Of a DNA stretch of 40,368 bases, positions 18,018 through 27,030 are shown piece by piece. The stretch is from assembly GCA_017962275.1 (NCBI GenBank), contig JAGCVQ010000024.1, forward strand, positions 1-40,368, given 5' to 3'. Numbering within the stretch: the first letter of the stretch is position 1; every line of letters starts with the position of its first letter. Under the pieces are notes generated by a model that was given only the letters and a program-made list of their open reading frames with translations, was not told the DNA's origin and did no database searches. This DNA is from Bacteroidales bacterium. Lineage in GTDB: Bacteria > Bacteroidota > Bacteroidia > Bacteroidales > WCHB1-69. Both the position numbers and the translations under genes were made by a program.

Positions 18018-18404
18018 ATGAGTGAAGTCGTCGTAAACCGTTATTCTGACGAAGATTTAGAAGAATTCAGAATCCTCATTGAGAAGAAAATCGAGGAGGC
18101 GAAAAAGAACCTCGAAGTGTACCAAGAGGCCTATAGCGGTGTCGGAAATGACACGAAGGACACTGCTCCGACATTCAAGAACCTCGAAGAAGGCAACCAG
18201 GTGCTCTCCAAAGAGGAGAACGGCCGCCTGATGGCCCGGTTAGTGAAATACATCACCAATCTGGAGGCCGCGCTGGTCCGCATCGAGAACAAGACCTACG
18301 GCGTGGATCGCATCACCGGCAAACTGATTCCCAAGGAGCGTCTGAGAATCGTCCCGCACGCCACGCTGGACATCGACACCAAGCTGCAAGAAAAGAAAAA
18401 ATAA
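18018..18404 (+). CDS. DksA/TraR-family protein lacking the zinc-finger cysteines
   Basis: 128 residues. It starts with a helical hairpin (about 8-85; SDEDLEEFRILIEKKIEEAK and NGRLMARLVKYITNLEAALV) and ends with the DksA C-terminal motif TYGVDRITGKLIPKERLRIV followed by PHAT. In classical DksA/TraR proteins this region is a four-cysteine zinc finger; here no cysteine remains in the whole protein, yet the surrounding sequence is well kept. It probably binds RNA polymerase through the secondary channel. Similar cysteine-free relatives are widespread in Bacteroidota. The ABC ATPase gene follows 30 bp later. Confidence 0.9.
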   Translation: MSEVVVNRYSDEDLEEFRILIEKKIEEAKKNLEVYQEAYSGVGNDTKDTAPTFKNLEEGNQVLSKEENGRLMARLVKYITNLEAALVRIENKTYGVDRITGKLIPKERLRIVPHATLDIDTKLQEKKK

Positions 18405-18434
18405 CGCAGGCACATCGCACTAACCACGCATTTT

Positions 18435-20186
18435 ATGTCTTCGGCTGCGATGAATCCTTTGCTTACAATCGAAGATTTGTCGCTCGAACTGCGTCGCGAC
18501 ACCCAATGGAATCCCATTCTGCATCATATCCAGTTCTCCCTCTCTGAGGGGGAGACGTTGGGTATTGTCGGGGAGTCGGGTTCCGGAAAGTCCGTCACGG
18601 CGCTCTCGGTCATGCAGCTGCTCAATCCCGGCATCGCCCGCTACCCTTCCGGCCGCATCCTCTTTCACGCCGACGGGTCCGAACAACCGCCCGTGAACGT
18701 GCTGACGGCACAAGAGTCTGTCATGCAGAGCATTAGGGGAAACAAAATCGGGATGATCTTTCAGGAACCGATGACCTCACTGAACCCCGTCATCCGTTGC
18801 GGCGAACAAATCACCGAGCAGATTCTCCTGCATAAGAAAGTCAGCGAGAAAGAGGCTAAAGAGCAGGTTCTCAACCTGTTCGACGAGGTGATGCTGCCAC
18901 GTCCGAAACAGATTTTCGACTCCTACCCGCACGAGCTTTCCGGCGGGCAGAAACAGCGCATCATGATCGCCATGGCCATGAGCTGCAACCCGAAACTGCT
19001 CATCGCCGATGAACCCACCACCGCATTGGACGTCACCATCCAGAAAAACATCCTGGAGCTCATCCGGACGCTGCAGCACAAGCACGGCATGGGCGTGCTG
19101 TTCATCACCCACGACTTGGGGGTGGTAGCTGAAATTGCCGACCGCGCTATCGTGATGTACAAGGGCGAGATGGTAGAGGACAACAACGTCCGCGACCTGT
19201 TCCTGAACCCGCAAAAGGCTTACACCAAGCAACTTATCGCGTGCCGTCCCTCCATGACCACCCGTCTGCGCAAGCTACCGCAAGTATCTGATTTCGAAGG
19301 GAATGACGAGGCCGACATGCGTCAAATCACCGAAAATCTGACCGTTAAGCCCGAAGAACGCAAAGCCGCGCATCAGCTGTTGTATGCCGGCGACAAAATC
19401 GTGAGCATCCGGAATCTGAACAAGATCTACAAAGTCCGCAAGCGCAAACTGTTCGAGAAACAGCAGTATTTCCACGCCCTGCACGATGTCAGCCTCGACA
19501 TTTACGAAGGCGAAACGTTAGGGCTGGTCGGCGAATCGGGATGCGGCAAAACCACTTTGGGCCGTTCGATGCTGCGGCTGATTGAGCCGTCATCCGGAGA
19601 GGTCCTTTATCGTGGGCGCAATCTGCTGCAACTCCCCATGTCGGAGATGCGGAAAATGCGCAAGGATCTGCAAATCATCCTGCAAGACCCCTACTCCTCG
19701 CTCAATCAGCGTCTTACCATCGGCGAGGCCTTGATGGAGCCGATGCGGGTACACAACCTTCTGCACAACGACAAAGAACGGAAGCAGCGGGTGATTGAAC
19801 TTCTGGAACGCGTAAGTCTCAACGAATCACACTTTTATCGTTATCCGCACGAATTCTCCGGCGGGCAGCGGCAACGCATCTCCATTGCACGCGCCCTCGC
19901 CGTGAACCCGAAGTTCATCATCTGCGACGAGTCGGTCTCCGCCCTCGACGTGTCGGTGCAGGCGCAAGTGCTGAATCTCCTCAACGAGCTCAAATCCGAG
20001 TACCACTTCACCTACATCTTCATCTCCCACGACCTGTCGGTGGTGAAGTTCATGGCCGACCGCATCGCGGTCATGCAGCAAGGGGTCATTGTGGAGACTG
20101 CCGAGGCGGACACGCTTTGCGCCCATCCGCAGACGGATTATACGAGGAAGCTGATTGATTCGATTCCGAAAGGGGTTGTGGGTTAG
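18435..20186 (+). CDS. Double ABC ATPase of the oligopeptide (DppD-DppF / GsiA) type
   Basis: 583 residues with two complete nucleotide-binding domains fused head to tail. The N-terminal half has [19 protein letters not shown] and [13 protein letters not shown], followed by the oligopeptide-transporter C-terminal extension ([19 protein letters not shown]). The C-terminal half has [27 protein letters not shown] and [11 protein letters not shown]. Both halves look able to hydrolyse ATP. Such fusions power import of di- or oligopeptides, glutathione or nickel. No permease or binding protein is encoded nearby, so its partner must be elsewhere. The next in-frame ATG is at 18450. The stop codon TAG falls in the first unit of an octamer repeat. 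Confidence 0.93.
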   Translation: MSSAAMNPLLTIEDLSLELRRDTQWNPILHHIQFSLSEGETLGIVGESGSGKSVTALSVMQLLNPGIARYPSGRILFHADGSEQPPVNVLTAQESVMQSIRGNKIGMIFQEPMTSLNPVIRCGEQITEQILLHKKVSEKEAKEQVLNLFDEVMLPRPKQIFDSYPHELSGGQKQRIMIAMAMSCNPKLLIADEPTTALDVTIQKNILELIRTLQHKHGMGVLFITHDLGVVAEIADRAIVMYKGEMVEDNNVRDLFLNPQKAYTKQLIACRPSMTTRLRKLPQVSDFEGNDEADMRQITENLTVKPEERKAAHQLLYAGDKIVSIRNLNKIYKVRKRKLFEKQQYFHALHDVSLDIYEGETLGLVGESGCGKTTLGRSMLRLIEPSSGEVLYRGRNLLQLPMSEMRKMRKDLQIILQDPYSSLNQRLTIGEALMEPMRVHNLLHNDKERKQRVIELLERVSLNESHFYRYPHEFSGGQRQRISIARALAVNPKFIICDESVSALDVSVQAQVLNLLNELKSEYHFTYIFISHDLSVVKFMADRIAVMQQGVIVETAEADTLCAHPQTDYTRKLIDSIPKGVVG

Positions 20187-20250
20187 TGGGTTAGAGGGTT
20201 ACATGGTTACATGGTTAAAGGGTTATGGTTTAGGGGTTAGAGTTTAGAGT
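20182..20250. repeat. Octamer array GGTTANNN starting in the ABC gene stop codon
   Basis: In steps of eight: GTTAGTGG (20182), GTTAGAGG, GTTACATG, GTTACATG, GTTAAAGG (20214), then degenerate units with GGTTATGG, TTTAGG and GGTTAGAG. The stop codon of the ABC gene (20184-20186) is part of the first unit. The reverse-complement array NNTAACCN is at 34233-34334. Confidence 0.85.
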
Positions 20251-20262
20251 AAAAGTTAAAAT

Positions 20263-21186
20263 ATGGACAAGGTTCAAAATATTCTGAAAGCGGTGGTACG
20301 GATCGGGATCGGTCTGTTTTTCATTGAGTCGGCGGTGCTGAAGCTGTTGTCGCTGGATCAGTTCGAGTTGTACATCTACAGTTTCAACCTTCTGAACTTC
20401 ACGTGGAGCACGTTAGCGGCGAGGGCCATTATCGCCAGTGAAATCCTGCTTGGCATCTTGCTGATTATCAAGGTGAAATACAAGATAGCCTGGTGGCTGA
20501 CGCAGCTGATGCTCATCGGGTTTTCCTTGCTGCTCGTTTACGTGATTCTATTCCGGAACGACAGCAATTGCCACTGCATGGGGGATTTGGTGGAGATCAA
20601 ACCTACTTGGTCGCTGGTGAAGAACCTCGTGGCCATCGCACTGCTGTTCTGCGTCCGCGATGAGGAGGATTACCAATTCCGCGGCAAAACGCTCGCGCTC
20701 GTGGGCGCCTTCATTGCCGCCATCGTGCCGCCGTTCGTGCTTTTCCCGATTGACAACGTCTATAACTTCTTCGCCAAATCCGACAACATGGACTATAACG
20801 AGACCGCTTTCAACGCCCTGATGGCGGATTCCACTATGCAGGATGTCCATTTGGAGGGGGACAACTATGTCGTCGGGGTGGTCTCCGTGGGTTGCCAATT
20901 TTGCCGCGTCAGTTGCCTTAAGGTGTCGGAGATGGTGGACAACAACCACCTGGATACCAACCGGATACTCTTCTTTGTATGGGGCGGCGACAGTGCCATG
21001 GTGCGGGAATTCCAGACGGAAACCAAAACCGAGGCCTTCCGCTACGTACCCATCAATCCCGTCAGTGCCGTGCGTGTGGTCAACGGGCAGTTCCCGACCT
21101 ACCTGTTCATCCAAAACGGCGAGGTGGAAAGCACTGCTGACCTGCGACATTTGACAGAAAAAAAACTATCTGACCATTTACATTGA
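20263..21186 (+). CDS. DoxX/MauE-like membrane protein with C-terminal thioredoxin-like domain
   Basis: 307 residues. The N-terminal half has four or five membrane helices in a DoxX/MauE arrangement (VVRIGIGLFFIESAVLKLLS, ARAIIASEILLGILLIIKVK, LIGFSLLLVYVILFRNDSNC) with a CHC motif (NCHCMGD) between helices. The second half, from about residue 180, is periplasmic and thioredoxin-like, with VGCQFCRVSC in the active-site position and a cis-Pro-like segment FPTYLFIQNGE. This fits a family common in Bacteroidota that probably moves reducing equivalents across the inner membrane for periplasmic disulfide reduction; the exact electron donor is unknown. No promoter is visible in the repeat-filled 76 bp upstream. 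Confidence 0.83.
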   Translation: MDKVQNILKAVVRIGIGLFFIESAVLKLLSLDQFELYIYSFNLLNFTWSTLAARAIIASEILLGILLIIKVKYKIAWWLTQLMLIGFSLLLVYVILFRNDSNCHCMGDLVEIKPTWSLVKNLVAIALLFCVRDEEDYQFRGKTLALVGAFIAAIVPPFVLFPIDNVYNFFAKSDNMDYNETAFNALMADSTMQDVHLEGDNYVVGVVSVGCQFCRVSCLKVSEMVDNNHLDTNRILFFVWGGDSAMVREFQTETKTEAFRYVPINPVSAVRVVNGQFPTYLFIQNGEVESTADLRHLTEKKLSDHLH

Positions 21187-21194
21187 TTTTTTTG

Positions 21195-21202
21195 TATCTT
21201 TG
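21195..21202 (+). promoter_or_regulatory. -7 promoter element of the TetR-like regulator
   Basis: TATCTTTG followed by CCGCG, 29 bp before the ATG at 21232. The frame is open back to a TTG at 21208, but that codon sits at the expected transcription start. Confidence 0.7.
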
Positions 21203-21231
21203 CCGCGTTGTTTCATGCAAATCACAACACT

Positions 21232-21780
21232 ATGTCATTATCGGAATCCAAAATCAGGGTATTATACGAATACTATTCGGAAAACGGCTTCCAACAGCCG
21301 ACAGATCATATTGCTAACAAGTTGAATATATGTCATAAGACGTTCTTCAACCGCTATGGCAACAAGGCGAGATCCATGGAAATCGCATGGCAGTACTGGC
21401 AGGAACAGTGCCGGAAAAAATGGTCCGAGCTGATGCAGCATTGCAATCACAGCATCGAGGCGCTGACCATGACGCTGTACAATTTCCAAGAGTTAAAACG
21501 GACGGAACCTCATTACTACGAGTTCACCCGCGACAACCGCAATTACCTCCATCCGGATTCCTTTTTCTTTTCATCCATTCTGATAATTTTGCAACGAGGC
21601 AAACAATGCTTCCACATCCATGAGGATTTGGATTTGGAGACGTACATCCACTTCTTGCTGAACAACCTCTTCCTGATTGACGTGGAGGAGGAAAAACGAC
21701 CGGATATCCTGCATTTCGTTCTGGCACCCGCGTTGACGGAGCGTGGAACGGAGCTTTTCTTGGAGACCCCGTTCTCCTGA
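21232..21780 (+). CDS. TetR-like transcriptional regulator
   Basis: 182 residues. The N-terminal 45 residues form a helix-turn-helix of TetR type: KIRVLYEYYSENGFQQPTDH, then IANKLNICHKTFFNRYGNKA, where the recognition helix would be CHKTFFNRY. The remaining helical part (MTLYNFQELKRTEPHYYEFT and so on) would be the ligand and dimer domain, but I do not recognise a subfamily. Ligand and targets are unknown. It has its own promoter and lies between the DoxX-thioredoxin gene and the secreted asparagine synthetase-like gene. Confidence 0.75.
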   Translation: MSLSESKIRVLYEYYSENGFQQPTDHIANKLNICHKTFFNRYGNKARSMEIAWQYWQEQCRKKWSELMQHCNHSIEALTMTLYNFQELKRTEPHYYEFTRDNRNYLHPDSFFFSSILIILQRGKQCFHIHEDLDLETYIHFLLNNLFLIDVEEEKRPDILHFVLAPALTERGTELFLETPFS

Positions 21781-21852
21781 GCACTCCCTTTTTCAGATTT
21801 CGGATTAAACTTTTCGTCGGCTCGAACGTTATGAACATTCGGCTGAAATGTG

Positions 21853-21860
21853 TATTTTTG
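21853..21860 (+). promoter_or_regulatory. -7 promoter element of the 'asparagine synthetase B' family gene
   Basis: TATTTTTG followed by CCGCCAA, 17 bp before the ATG at 21878, giving a very short leader. Confidence 0.7.
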
Positions 21861-21877
21861 CCGCCAATTTTATAACG

Positions 21878-23137
21878 ATGAAAAGAATCATTCTCATATT
21901 TGGAATCTTGGTTTCCATGATGGGTGCGCGGGCCAGCTACCTGCTGATTCCCATGGATTTGGAACAGAGCAACCATCTGAAGGCATACGGCATCGCCTAC
22001 TTCGCCGTGGCCCACCAGATCGACATGAGCTGGCTGCTGAACTACCGCGGCGGTAGCTTCATGTGCTCCTACAACAGTGTTCTGGAAGACGAATGTGTGG
22101 TGCGCGGTGTTTCGTATGAGGTCATCGCCGACATGCAGGCCACGCAGATTCTCAACGAAATAGCCGTGGTGGAGAACAACATGAACGAGATCCGCCTCAC
22201 CAAGGAGCCCAAAATCGCCGTCTATTCCCCGAAGAACAAGCTCCCGTGGGACGATGCGGTGACGTTGGTGCTCACCTACGCCGAAATTCCCTACACCATC
22301 TTGTATGACGAAGAGGTCATCAAAGGGGAACTGCCGAAATACGACTGGCTGCACCTGCACCATGAGGATTTCACCGGCCAGTACGGGAAGTTCTGGGCCA
22401 ACCAGCGCAATACCAAGTGGTATCAGGAGGATGTGAAGGAGAATGAGGAGCGGGCCGCGCAGTTGGGATTCGCCAAGGTGTCGCAGATGAAACTCGCTGT
22501 GGCAAAGGCCATTCGCGACTTCGTGGCGGGCGGCGGCTACCTCTTCGCCATGTGCTCCGGTCCCGACAGCTACGACATTGCCCTCGCAGCCGATGGCGTC
22601 GATATTTGCGAGACCATGTTCGACGGCGACCCGATGGACCCGCAGGCGCAGAGCAAACTCAACTACGAAAACTGCTTCGCCTTCACCAACTTCCATATTG
22701 AAACGAACCCCTACGTGTATGAGGTTTCCGACATCGATGTGAGTCCCAACCTGCACATCTCCAACAAATCGCACGACTATTTCACGCTGTTCGAATTTTC
22801 CGCCAAGTGGGATCCCGTGCCCACCATGCTGTGTCAGAACCACTTGCAGGTGATTCCCGGCTTCATGGGACAGACCACGGCTTTCCGCAAGGAGCTCATC
22901 AAGCCGACGGTCACCATCATGGGTGAATGTGCCTATTTCAACGAGGCCCGCTACATCCACGGCGAGTTCGGAAAGGGCACCTGGACCTTCTACTCCGGCC
23001 ACGATCCCGAGGACTACCAGCACCTCGTCAACGACCCGCCCACCGACCTCAACCTCTTCCCCAATTCAGCGGGTTATCGTCTGATACTCAACAACGTACT
23101 CTTCCCCGCCGCGAAAAAACAGCAGCAGAAAACGTAG
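21878..23137 (+). CDS. Secreted Bacteroidota family protein annotated as 'asparagine synthetase B'
   Basis: 419 residues with a signal peptide (MKRIILIFGILVSMMGARAS). The sequence YLLIPMDLEQSNHLKAYGIA followed by SWLLNYRGGSF is typical of a conserved Bacteroidota family that databases label asparagine synthetase B. It lacks the N-terminal catalytic Cys and the ATP-PP motif of AsnB, so that name is misleading. The middle (YDWLHLHHEDFTGQYGKFWA, then AIRDFVAGGGYLFAMCSGPD) resembles a class I glutamine-amidotransferase/DJ-1-like fold, with the Cys of FAMCSGP in the nucleophile-elbow position. The function is unknown; a periplasmic hydrolase-like role is one possibility. The frame is open upstream to 21848 across the promoter; I use ATG 21878. 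Confidence 0.82.
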   Translation: MKRIILIFGILVSMMGARASYLLIPMDLEQSNHLKAYGIAYFAVAHQIDMSWLLNYRGGSFMCSYNSVLEDECVVRGVSYEVIADMQATQILNEIAVVENNMNEIRLTKEPKIAVYSPKNKLPWDDAVTLVLTYAEIPYTILYDEEVIKGELPKYDWLHLHHEDFTGQYGKFWANQRNTKWYQEDVKENEERAAQLGFAKVSQMKLAVAKAIRDFVAGGGYLFAMCSGPDSYDIALAADGVDICETMFDGDPMDPQAQSKLNYENCFAFTNFHIETNPYVYEVSDIDVSPNLHISNKSHDYFTLFEFSAKWDPVPTMLCQNHLQVIPGFMGQTTAFRKELIKPTVTIMGECAYFNEARYIHGEFGKGTWTFYSGHDPEDYQHLVNDPPTDLNLFPNSAGYRLILNNVLFPAAKKQQQKT

Positions 23138-23142
23138 TAGTT

Positions 23143-23191
23143 AGGCAAGAGGCAAAAGGCAAGAGGCAATAGCTAAAAGCCAACAGCTAAA
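23143..23191. repeat. Heptamer array AGGCAAN between convergent genes, containing the PNP stop codon
   Basis: Seven units: AGGCAAG, AGGCAAA, AGGCAAG, AGGCAAT, AGCTAAA, AGCCAAC, AGCTAAA. It begins five bases after the upstream stop, and its last unit includes the minus-strand stop codon of the purine nucleoside phosphorylase gene (23187-23189). It is the reverse complement in type of the array at 4173-4235. Confidence 0.85.
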
Positions 23192-24011
23192 TCTCCGGTA
23201 CCATATTATATATAAGGTCCACAACTTGCGGGCCGGCAGCGGCAGCGGCTTCCAGCACCTCTTCGTGGCTGGCCTTTTCCACACGACCGATGATGCCGAG
23301 ATCCGTGATGACGGAGAGGGCGAAAACCTCGAGGCCGCGATGGCGTGCCATGATGGCCTCCGGAACAGTGGACATACCCACGGCATCGGCCCCGAACAGG
23401 TAGAACATCTTATACTCGGCCGGCGTCTCGAAACAGGGGCCGGACACGCCGATATAGACGCCTTCCTGCAGATGAATGTTCAGCTTCTTTCCCGTTTGCT
23501 GCGCCAATTTCACCAACCGGTGCGAATAGACCTCGCTCATGTTCGGGAAACGCGGTCCTAACTCATCGTCGTTGGGACCAATCAGCGGGTTGGTGAAGAA
23601 ATGGTTGATGTGGTCGCGGATCAGCATGATGTCGCCCACCTGGAATGTAGGGTTCATGCCGCCCGCCGCGTTCGACAGGATGACGGTCTTCACCCCGATG
23701 CCCGGCAAAATCTGCTGCGGGAAGGTCACCACATCCATCGGATAGCCCTCATAGTAATGGAAACGGCCGCTGAAAACCAAGACTTCCACCCCGTTCAACC
23801 GGCCGAAAATCATCGTCCCCTTGTGACCCTCCACCGTGGAAACCGGAAAATTGGGGATTTCTTTATACGGAATCTCATCGACAACATCGATTTTATCCGT
23901 CAAACCGCCTAAGCCGGAGCCTAAAACGATGGCGATTTTCGGGTTTATCGTTTTACGGTTGTTCAAATACTCAACCGTCTGCGCAATTCTTTGTCTCTTT
24001 TCCTCTAACAT
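23187..24011 (-). CDS. Purine nucleoside phosphorylase (trimeric PNP type)
   Basis: 274 residues. The enzyme splits inosine and guanosine with phosphate into base and ribose-1-phosphate for purine salvage. Family motifs are IAIVLGSGLGGLTDKI (phosphate site), FSGRFHYYEGY (phosphate-binding Arg and His), ILSNAAGGMNPTFQVGD, YIGVSGPCFETPAEYKM (Glu of the base site) and ADAVGMSTVPEAIMARH. The C-terminal Asn-type base contact is in ALSVITDLG, where Asp replaces the usual Asn (VTN in human and E. coli II types), which might alter base preference. It is the last gene of the M23-phoH-lpxK operon; its first 41 bp overlap the end of lpxK in another frame. Confidence 0.95.
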   Translation of the reverse strand: MLEEKRQRIAQTVEYLNNRKTINPKIAIVLGSGLGGLTDKIDVVDEIPYKEIPNFPVSTVEGHKGTMIFGRLNGVEVLVFSGRFHYYEGYPMDVVTFPQQILPGIGVKTVILSNAAGGMNPTFQVGDIMLIRDHINHFFTNPLIGPNDDELGPRFPNMSEVYSHRLVKLAQQTGKKLNIHLQEGVYIGVSGPCFETPAEYKMFYLFGADAVGMSTVPEAIMARHRGLEVFALSVITDLGIIGRVEKASHEEVLEAAAAAGPQVVDLIYNMVPEI

Positions 24012-25065
24012 GGTCTATCACTATTTGGTTAAACGTATCCCGCTGTGTCTCAGTGAAAAACTCCACTTCTACCGGCACCACAAAAACGGGTAGCAAAGAT
24101 ACAATATTTCTGATATGTTCTGACTGCAACCGCATCCAATCTTTTTCCGTGGTGACCAGCACACGTTCCTCCCCGATGTTGTCAAAATGCTGATTGTAAA
24201 TAGATTGCATCTCCTTTCCCGTAAACGTATGATGGTCTGGGAAGGCGTAATGCTTCACCACCTTCTCTTTTCCCAGATGGTCGATCAACGGTTGGGGATG
24301 CGCAATGCCGGTCAACACAACCATTTCACGCACGGCATTGGGGTCGATTTTCCGCGCCTTCTCCGTGACAGGTACCAACGCTTTGTAGCGGAACCGCGTG
24401 AAAAAGAGGTGCTGGTAGGGCTTCACATGAAGCTTATAGCGCCAGACAGATTCGTCAATGGGGCTGTTTTCCGGCACTTTCGTCACGACGACCACATCCG
24501 CAAAACGGGCGGCACCCGAAAACTCCCGGAGCTTTCCCGCCGGCATCGGCATGTCCGGACGGTAGGGACGGTCGTACTCGGTCAGCAGGATGTGAAAACT
24601 CGGTCGGAAACGGAGGTGCTGGTAGGCATCGTCCAAGACAATCACCTCTGTATCAGGATGTTCGTCAAGGAGATTCCGCACCCCCTCGCAGCGGTCGCCA
24701 TCCACAGCCAACGGCACCTCGGGGTGTCGCAGGTGGGTCATAAACGGCTCATCACCAAACATTTCCGCTGTCCGCTCTTTCGGCTCTGTCTGCAAAATGG
24801 AGTGGTAGCCTGTCGATTTCCGGCCATAGCCGCGACTGAGCGCCGCCACGCGGAAATCCCGTTTCAACAAGTCGATAACATATTGGGTGTGAGGAGTCTT
24901 GCCCGTTCCGCCTACGGCCAAGTTGCCGATGTCGATGGCAGTGACGGACGATTCTTCGGACGGCAGGATTCCTTTGCGGTACAGAAATCTCCGTATCGCG
25001 GCCAGACATCCGAAGAGCAGGGAAAAGGGTGTCAGAAGCAGTCCTATGATGAGCTTAAAGGGCAT
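23971..25065 (-). CDS. lpxK: Tetraacyldisaccharide 4'-kinase
   Basis: 364 residues. LpxK phosphorylates the 4' position of the lipid A precursor at the inner face of the inner membrane. It begins with one hydrophobic helix (LIIGLLLTPFSLLFGCLAAI). The Walker A motif is GNLAVGGTGKTPH at about 47-59. Further family motifs are ALSRGYGRKSTGYH, DEPFMTHLRHPEVPLAVDGD, VIVLDDAYQHLRF (usually LDDGFQHR), TKVPENS and VLTGIAHPQPL, with FPDHHTFTG towards the end. I use ATG 25065; the longer frame to 25110 starts inside phoH. It overlaps the phoH end by 11 bp and the PNP start by 41 bp, so the operon is very compact. Confidence 0.95.
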   Translation of the reverse strand: MPFKLIIGLLLTPFSLLFGCLAAIRRFLYRKGILPSEESSVTAIDIGNLAVGGTGKTPHTQYVIDLLKRDFRVAALSRGYGRKSTGYHSILQTEPKERTAEMFGDEPFMTHLRHPEVPLAVDGDRCEGVRNLLDEHPDTEVIVLDDAYQHLRFRPSFHILLTEYDRPYRPDMPMPAGKLREFSGAARFADVVVVTKVPENSPIDESVWRYKLHVKPYQHLFFTRFRYKALVPVTEKARKIDPNAVREMVVLTGIAHPQPLIDHLGKEKVVKHYAFPDHHTFTGKEMQSIYNQHFDNIGEERVLVTTEKDWMRLQSEHIRNIVSLLPVFVVPVEVEFFTETQRDTFNQIVIDHVRGKETKNCADG

Positions 25066-26080
25066 TATTGTCCGATGCTTCGCTGTGTTTGGCCGCCTCC
25101 CGCTCCGCACGGCGTTTCTGGGCTGCCTCCTCCATTTCGTTCTCGTAGGTCTCGTAGCGATTGATGATCTTGGTCACGAGATGGTGCCGCACCACATCCT
25201 TGTTGTCCATGTAGATAAAGTCTATCCCCTTGACACCGCGCAAGATGCGGTCGGCCAAAATCAAACCCGACTGCTGGTGTTTGGGCAGGTCGATTTGGGT
25301 GATGTCGCCGGTGATGAAGAACTTGGCGTTCTTGCCCATGCGGGTGAGAAACATCTTGAGCTGTGCGGAGGTGGCGTTTTGCGCCTCATCGAGAATCACG
25401 TAGGCGTTGTCGAGGGTGCGGCCGCGCATGAAGGCCAACGGCGCGATCTCAATCACCTTGTCCTCCATCATCGCCATGAGCTTCTGCATGGGCATCATGT
25501 CCCAAAGCGCATCGTAAAGCGGCTGCAGGTAGGGGTCGAGTTTGTCGCGAAGGTCGCCAGGCAGAAAGCCGAGGTTTTCGCCGGCCTCCACGGCGGGACG
25601 GGTGAGGATAATCCGTTTTATCTGCTTGTTCTTCAGCGCCTTGACAGCTAAAGCCACGGCGGTATAGGTCTTGCCGGTACCCGCAGGACCCACCACAAAG
25701 ACCATGTCGTTCTTCTCCGCACTTTCCACCAGCCGTTTCTGGTTGGGCGTGATGGCCTTGATGATTTTGCCCTCGCGCCCGTGCACGATGACGTTGGCGT
25801 CGGTCTGGTTGAGCGCGTAGAAACTGTCATCCTCCATCGCCGTGATGTTGATGATGTCGGTTTCGGTGAGCTTGCCAAATTGTTCTATATGTCTTTCCAA
25901 CAAAGAGATACGGTTCTCAAATTCCTGCACCTCCTCATCGGCGCCGGAGACTTTGATTTCGGTGCCGCGGGCCACAATCTTCAGTTTCGGGAAGATGTGG
26001 GTCAGCATGGTGACGTTATTATTTTGGTAGCCAAGCAGTTCGACTGCAGTTTCAGGGTTGAGGTCAATGATTCTGTCCAT
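25055..26080 (-). CDS. PhoH-family ATPase
   Basis: 341 residues of the PhoH/YbeZ type. An N-terminal KH-like region (residues about 10-110, IVARGTEIKVSGADEEVQEF) precedes the ATPase domain: ITPNQKRLVESAEKNDMVFV, Walker A VVGPAGTGKTYTAVALAV at about 128-145, ILTRPAVEAGENLGFLPGDL, Walker B YVILDEAQNAT and FITGDITQIDLP. PhoH proteins are cytoplasmic ATPases linked to RNA metabolism and often paired with the ribonuclease YbeY; no ybeY is visible here. I choose ATG 26080, seven bases after the M23 gene, rather than a TTG at 26101 that would overlap it. Confidence 0.94.
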   Translation of the reverse strand: MDRIIDLNPETAVELLGYQNNNVTMLTHIFPKLKIVARGTEIKVSGADEEVQEFENRISLLERHIEQFGKLTETDIINITAMEDDSFYALNQTDANVIVHGREGKIIKAITPNQKRLVESAEKNDMVFVVGPAGTGKTYTAVALAVKALKNKQIKRIILTRPAVEAGENLGFLPGDLRDKLDPYLQPLYDALWDMMPMQKLMAMMEDKVIEIAPLAFMRGRTLDNAYVILDEAQNATSAQLKMFLTRMGKNAKFFITGDITQIDLPKHQQSGLILADRILRGVKGIDFIYMDNKDVVRHHLVTKIINRYETYENEMEEAAQKRRAEREAAKHSEASDNNAL

Positions 26081-26087
26081 GTTGTTA

Positions 26088-27002
26088 TTATTCGATGACA
26101 AGATAGTTTAAAGGATTGATAGGGAAGCCGTTATACCAGAGTTCAAAATGCAGGTGATGGGAGGAGCCCCCTTCGGAACCGGTGTTCCCGGCCTTGGCGA
26201 TGGGCATTCCAGCCGTCACACGCGAGCCGACCGTTTTCAGCAGGGCGGCATTGCGTTTGTAGATGGAAATCATGTTGCCCGGATGTTGCACAATAATTGT
26301 GTAACCATCTGATGCTGTGTAGTTTGCCGCAATCACCACACCGTCAGCCACGCAGGTGACGGTTTTGTTGTCGGAAGGGGTGATGTCGATGCCATAGTGG
26401 TTCTGGGAGGCGTCAAACAGGCGGGTCACAGCACCCATGGCGGGCGGATAGATGGAGATATTGGTGATTTTGGCCTGCTCGATGTTCGGGACACCCGTAT
26501 TGTTGGACGAGCTGTTCTCCCCGACGCGGCCGAGAATCATCTCCGCCTCCTCCATCACCTCCTGCAGCCCGTTTGCCCGCGACGGATCACGCTCCACCGG
26601 ATGCACGTCGGGGGTCATCTGCGGGTCGTCATCTTCATACACCGCACCGTCGTTGCCATTCAGCATCCCGGTGAAGTTATCGATAAACTGCTGGTTCAAG
26701 GCAAGTTGCTTCTCCAGCGAATCCACTCTCGCCGCCGTCTGCTTATACATCTTGTAATCCTTCTGGTCCGTATAACCGGGGATATAGACGCGCAGCGGAG
26801 TGAGGGCGATCAGCACGGTGGTCAGCACGATGATGACGAAAGCGGCCAGGATGGCGACCACGGCCATCTTCTGGATGGTGATCCGGCGGATGACGAAGCT
26901 CTGCTCGTGCGTCTCCTCATTGGAAAACACCAGCCGGTAGCGCGTCTTCCATTCGCTCACGATAACACCCCATATCTTCTTAATCTTCTCGAATTTGCTC
27001 AT
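26088..27002 (-). CDS. M23-family (LytM-type) metallopeptidase, membrane-anchored
   Basis: 304 residues. A cytosolic start is followed by one membrane helix at about 45-68 (MAVVAILAAFVIIVLTTVLI), a coiled-coil (YKQTAARVDSLEKQLALNQQ) and, from about 190, a periplasmic LytM domain. The zinc ligands are present: His202 and Asp206 in HYGID, and the catalytic His283 with His285 in HLHFELW, so it should be an active peptidoglycan endopeptidase. Alternatively it may regulate an amidase, as EnvC does, but EnvC lacks these ligands. It heads the operon with phoH, lpxK and PNP and has a promoter at 27031-27038. Confidence 0.92.
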   Translation of the reverse strand: MSKFEKIKKIWGVIVSEWKTRYRLVFSNEETHEQSFVIRRITIQKMAVVAILAAFVIIVLTTVLIALTPLRVYIPGYTDQKDYKMYKQTAARVDSLEKQLALNQQFIDNFTGMLNGNDGAVYEDDDPQMTPDVHPVERDPSRANGLQEVMEEAEMILGRVGENSSSNNTGVPNIEQAKITNISIYPPAMGAVTRLFDASQNHYGIDITPSDNKTVTCVADGVVIAANYTASDGYTIIVQHPGNMISIYKRNAALLKTVGSRVTAGMPIAKAGNTGSEGGSSHHLHFELWYNGFPINPLNYLVIE

Positions 27003-27030
27003 TTCTCAGTATCTACCCGTTTCCAAGCCG

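Noticed and set aside
18435-20186. Complete peptide ABC importer operon
   Set aside because: Only the double ATPase is present; neighbours encode a DksA-like protein and a DoxX-thioredoxin protein, not permeases or a binding protein.
21524-23023. Minus-strand open frame of 499 codons
   Set aside because: It is antisense to the 'asparagine synthetase B' family gene and the TetR-like gene, each with promoters and recognisable domains. No motif is visible in it.
21878-23137. True asparagine synthetase
   Set aside because: The protein has a signal peptide and lacks both the N-terminal catalytic Cys and the ATP-pyrophosphatase motif, so the database name does not describe function.
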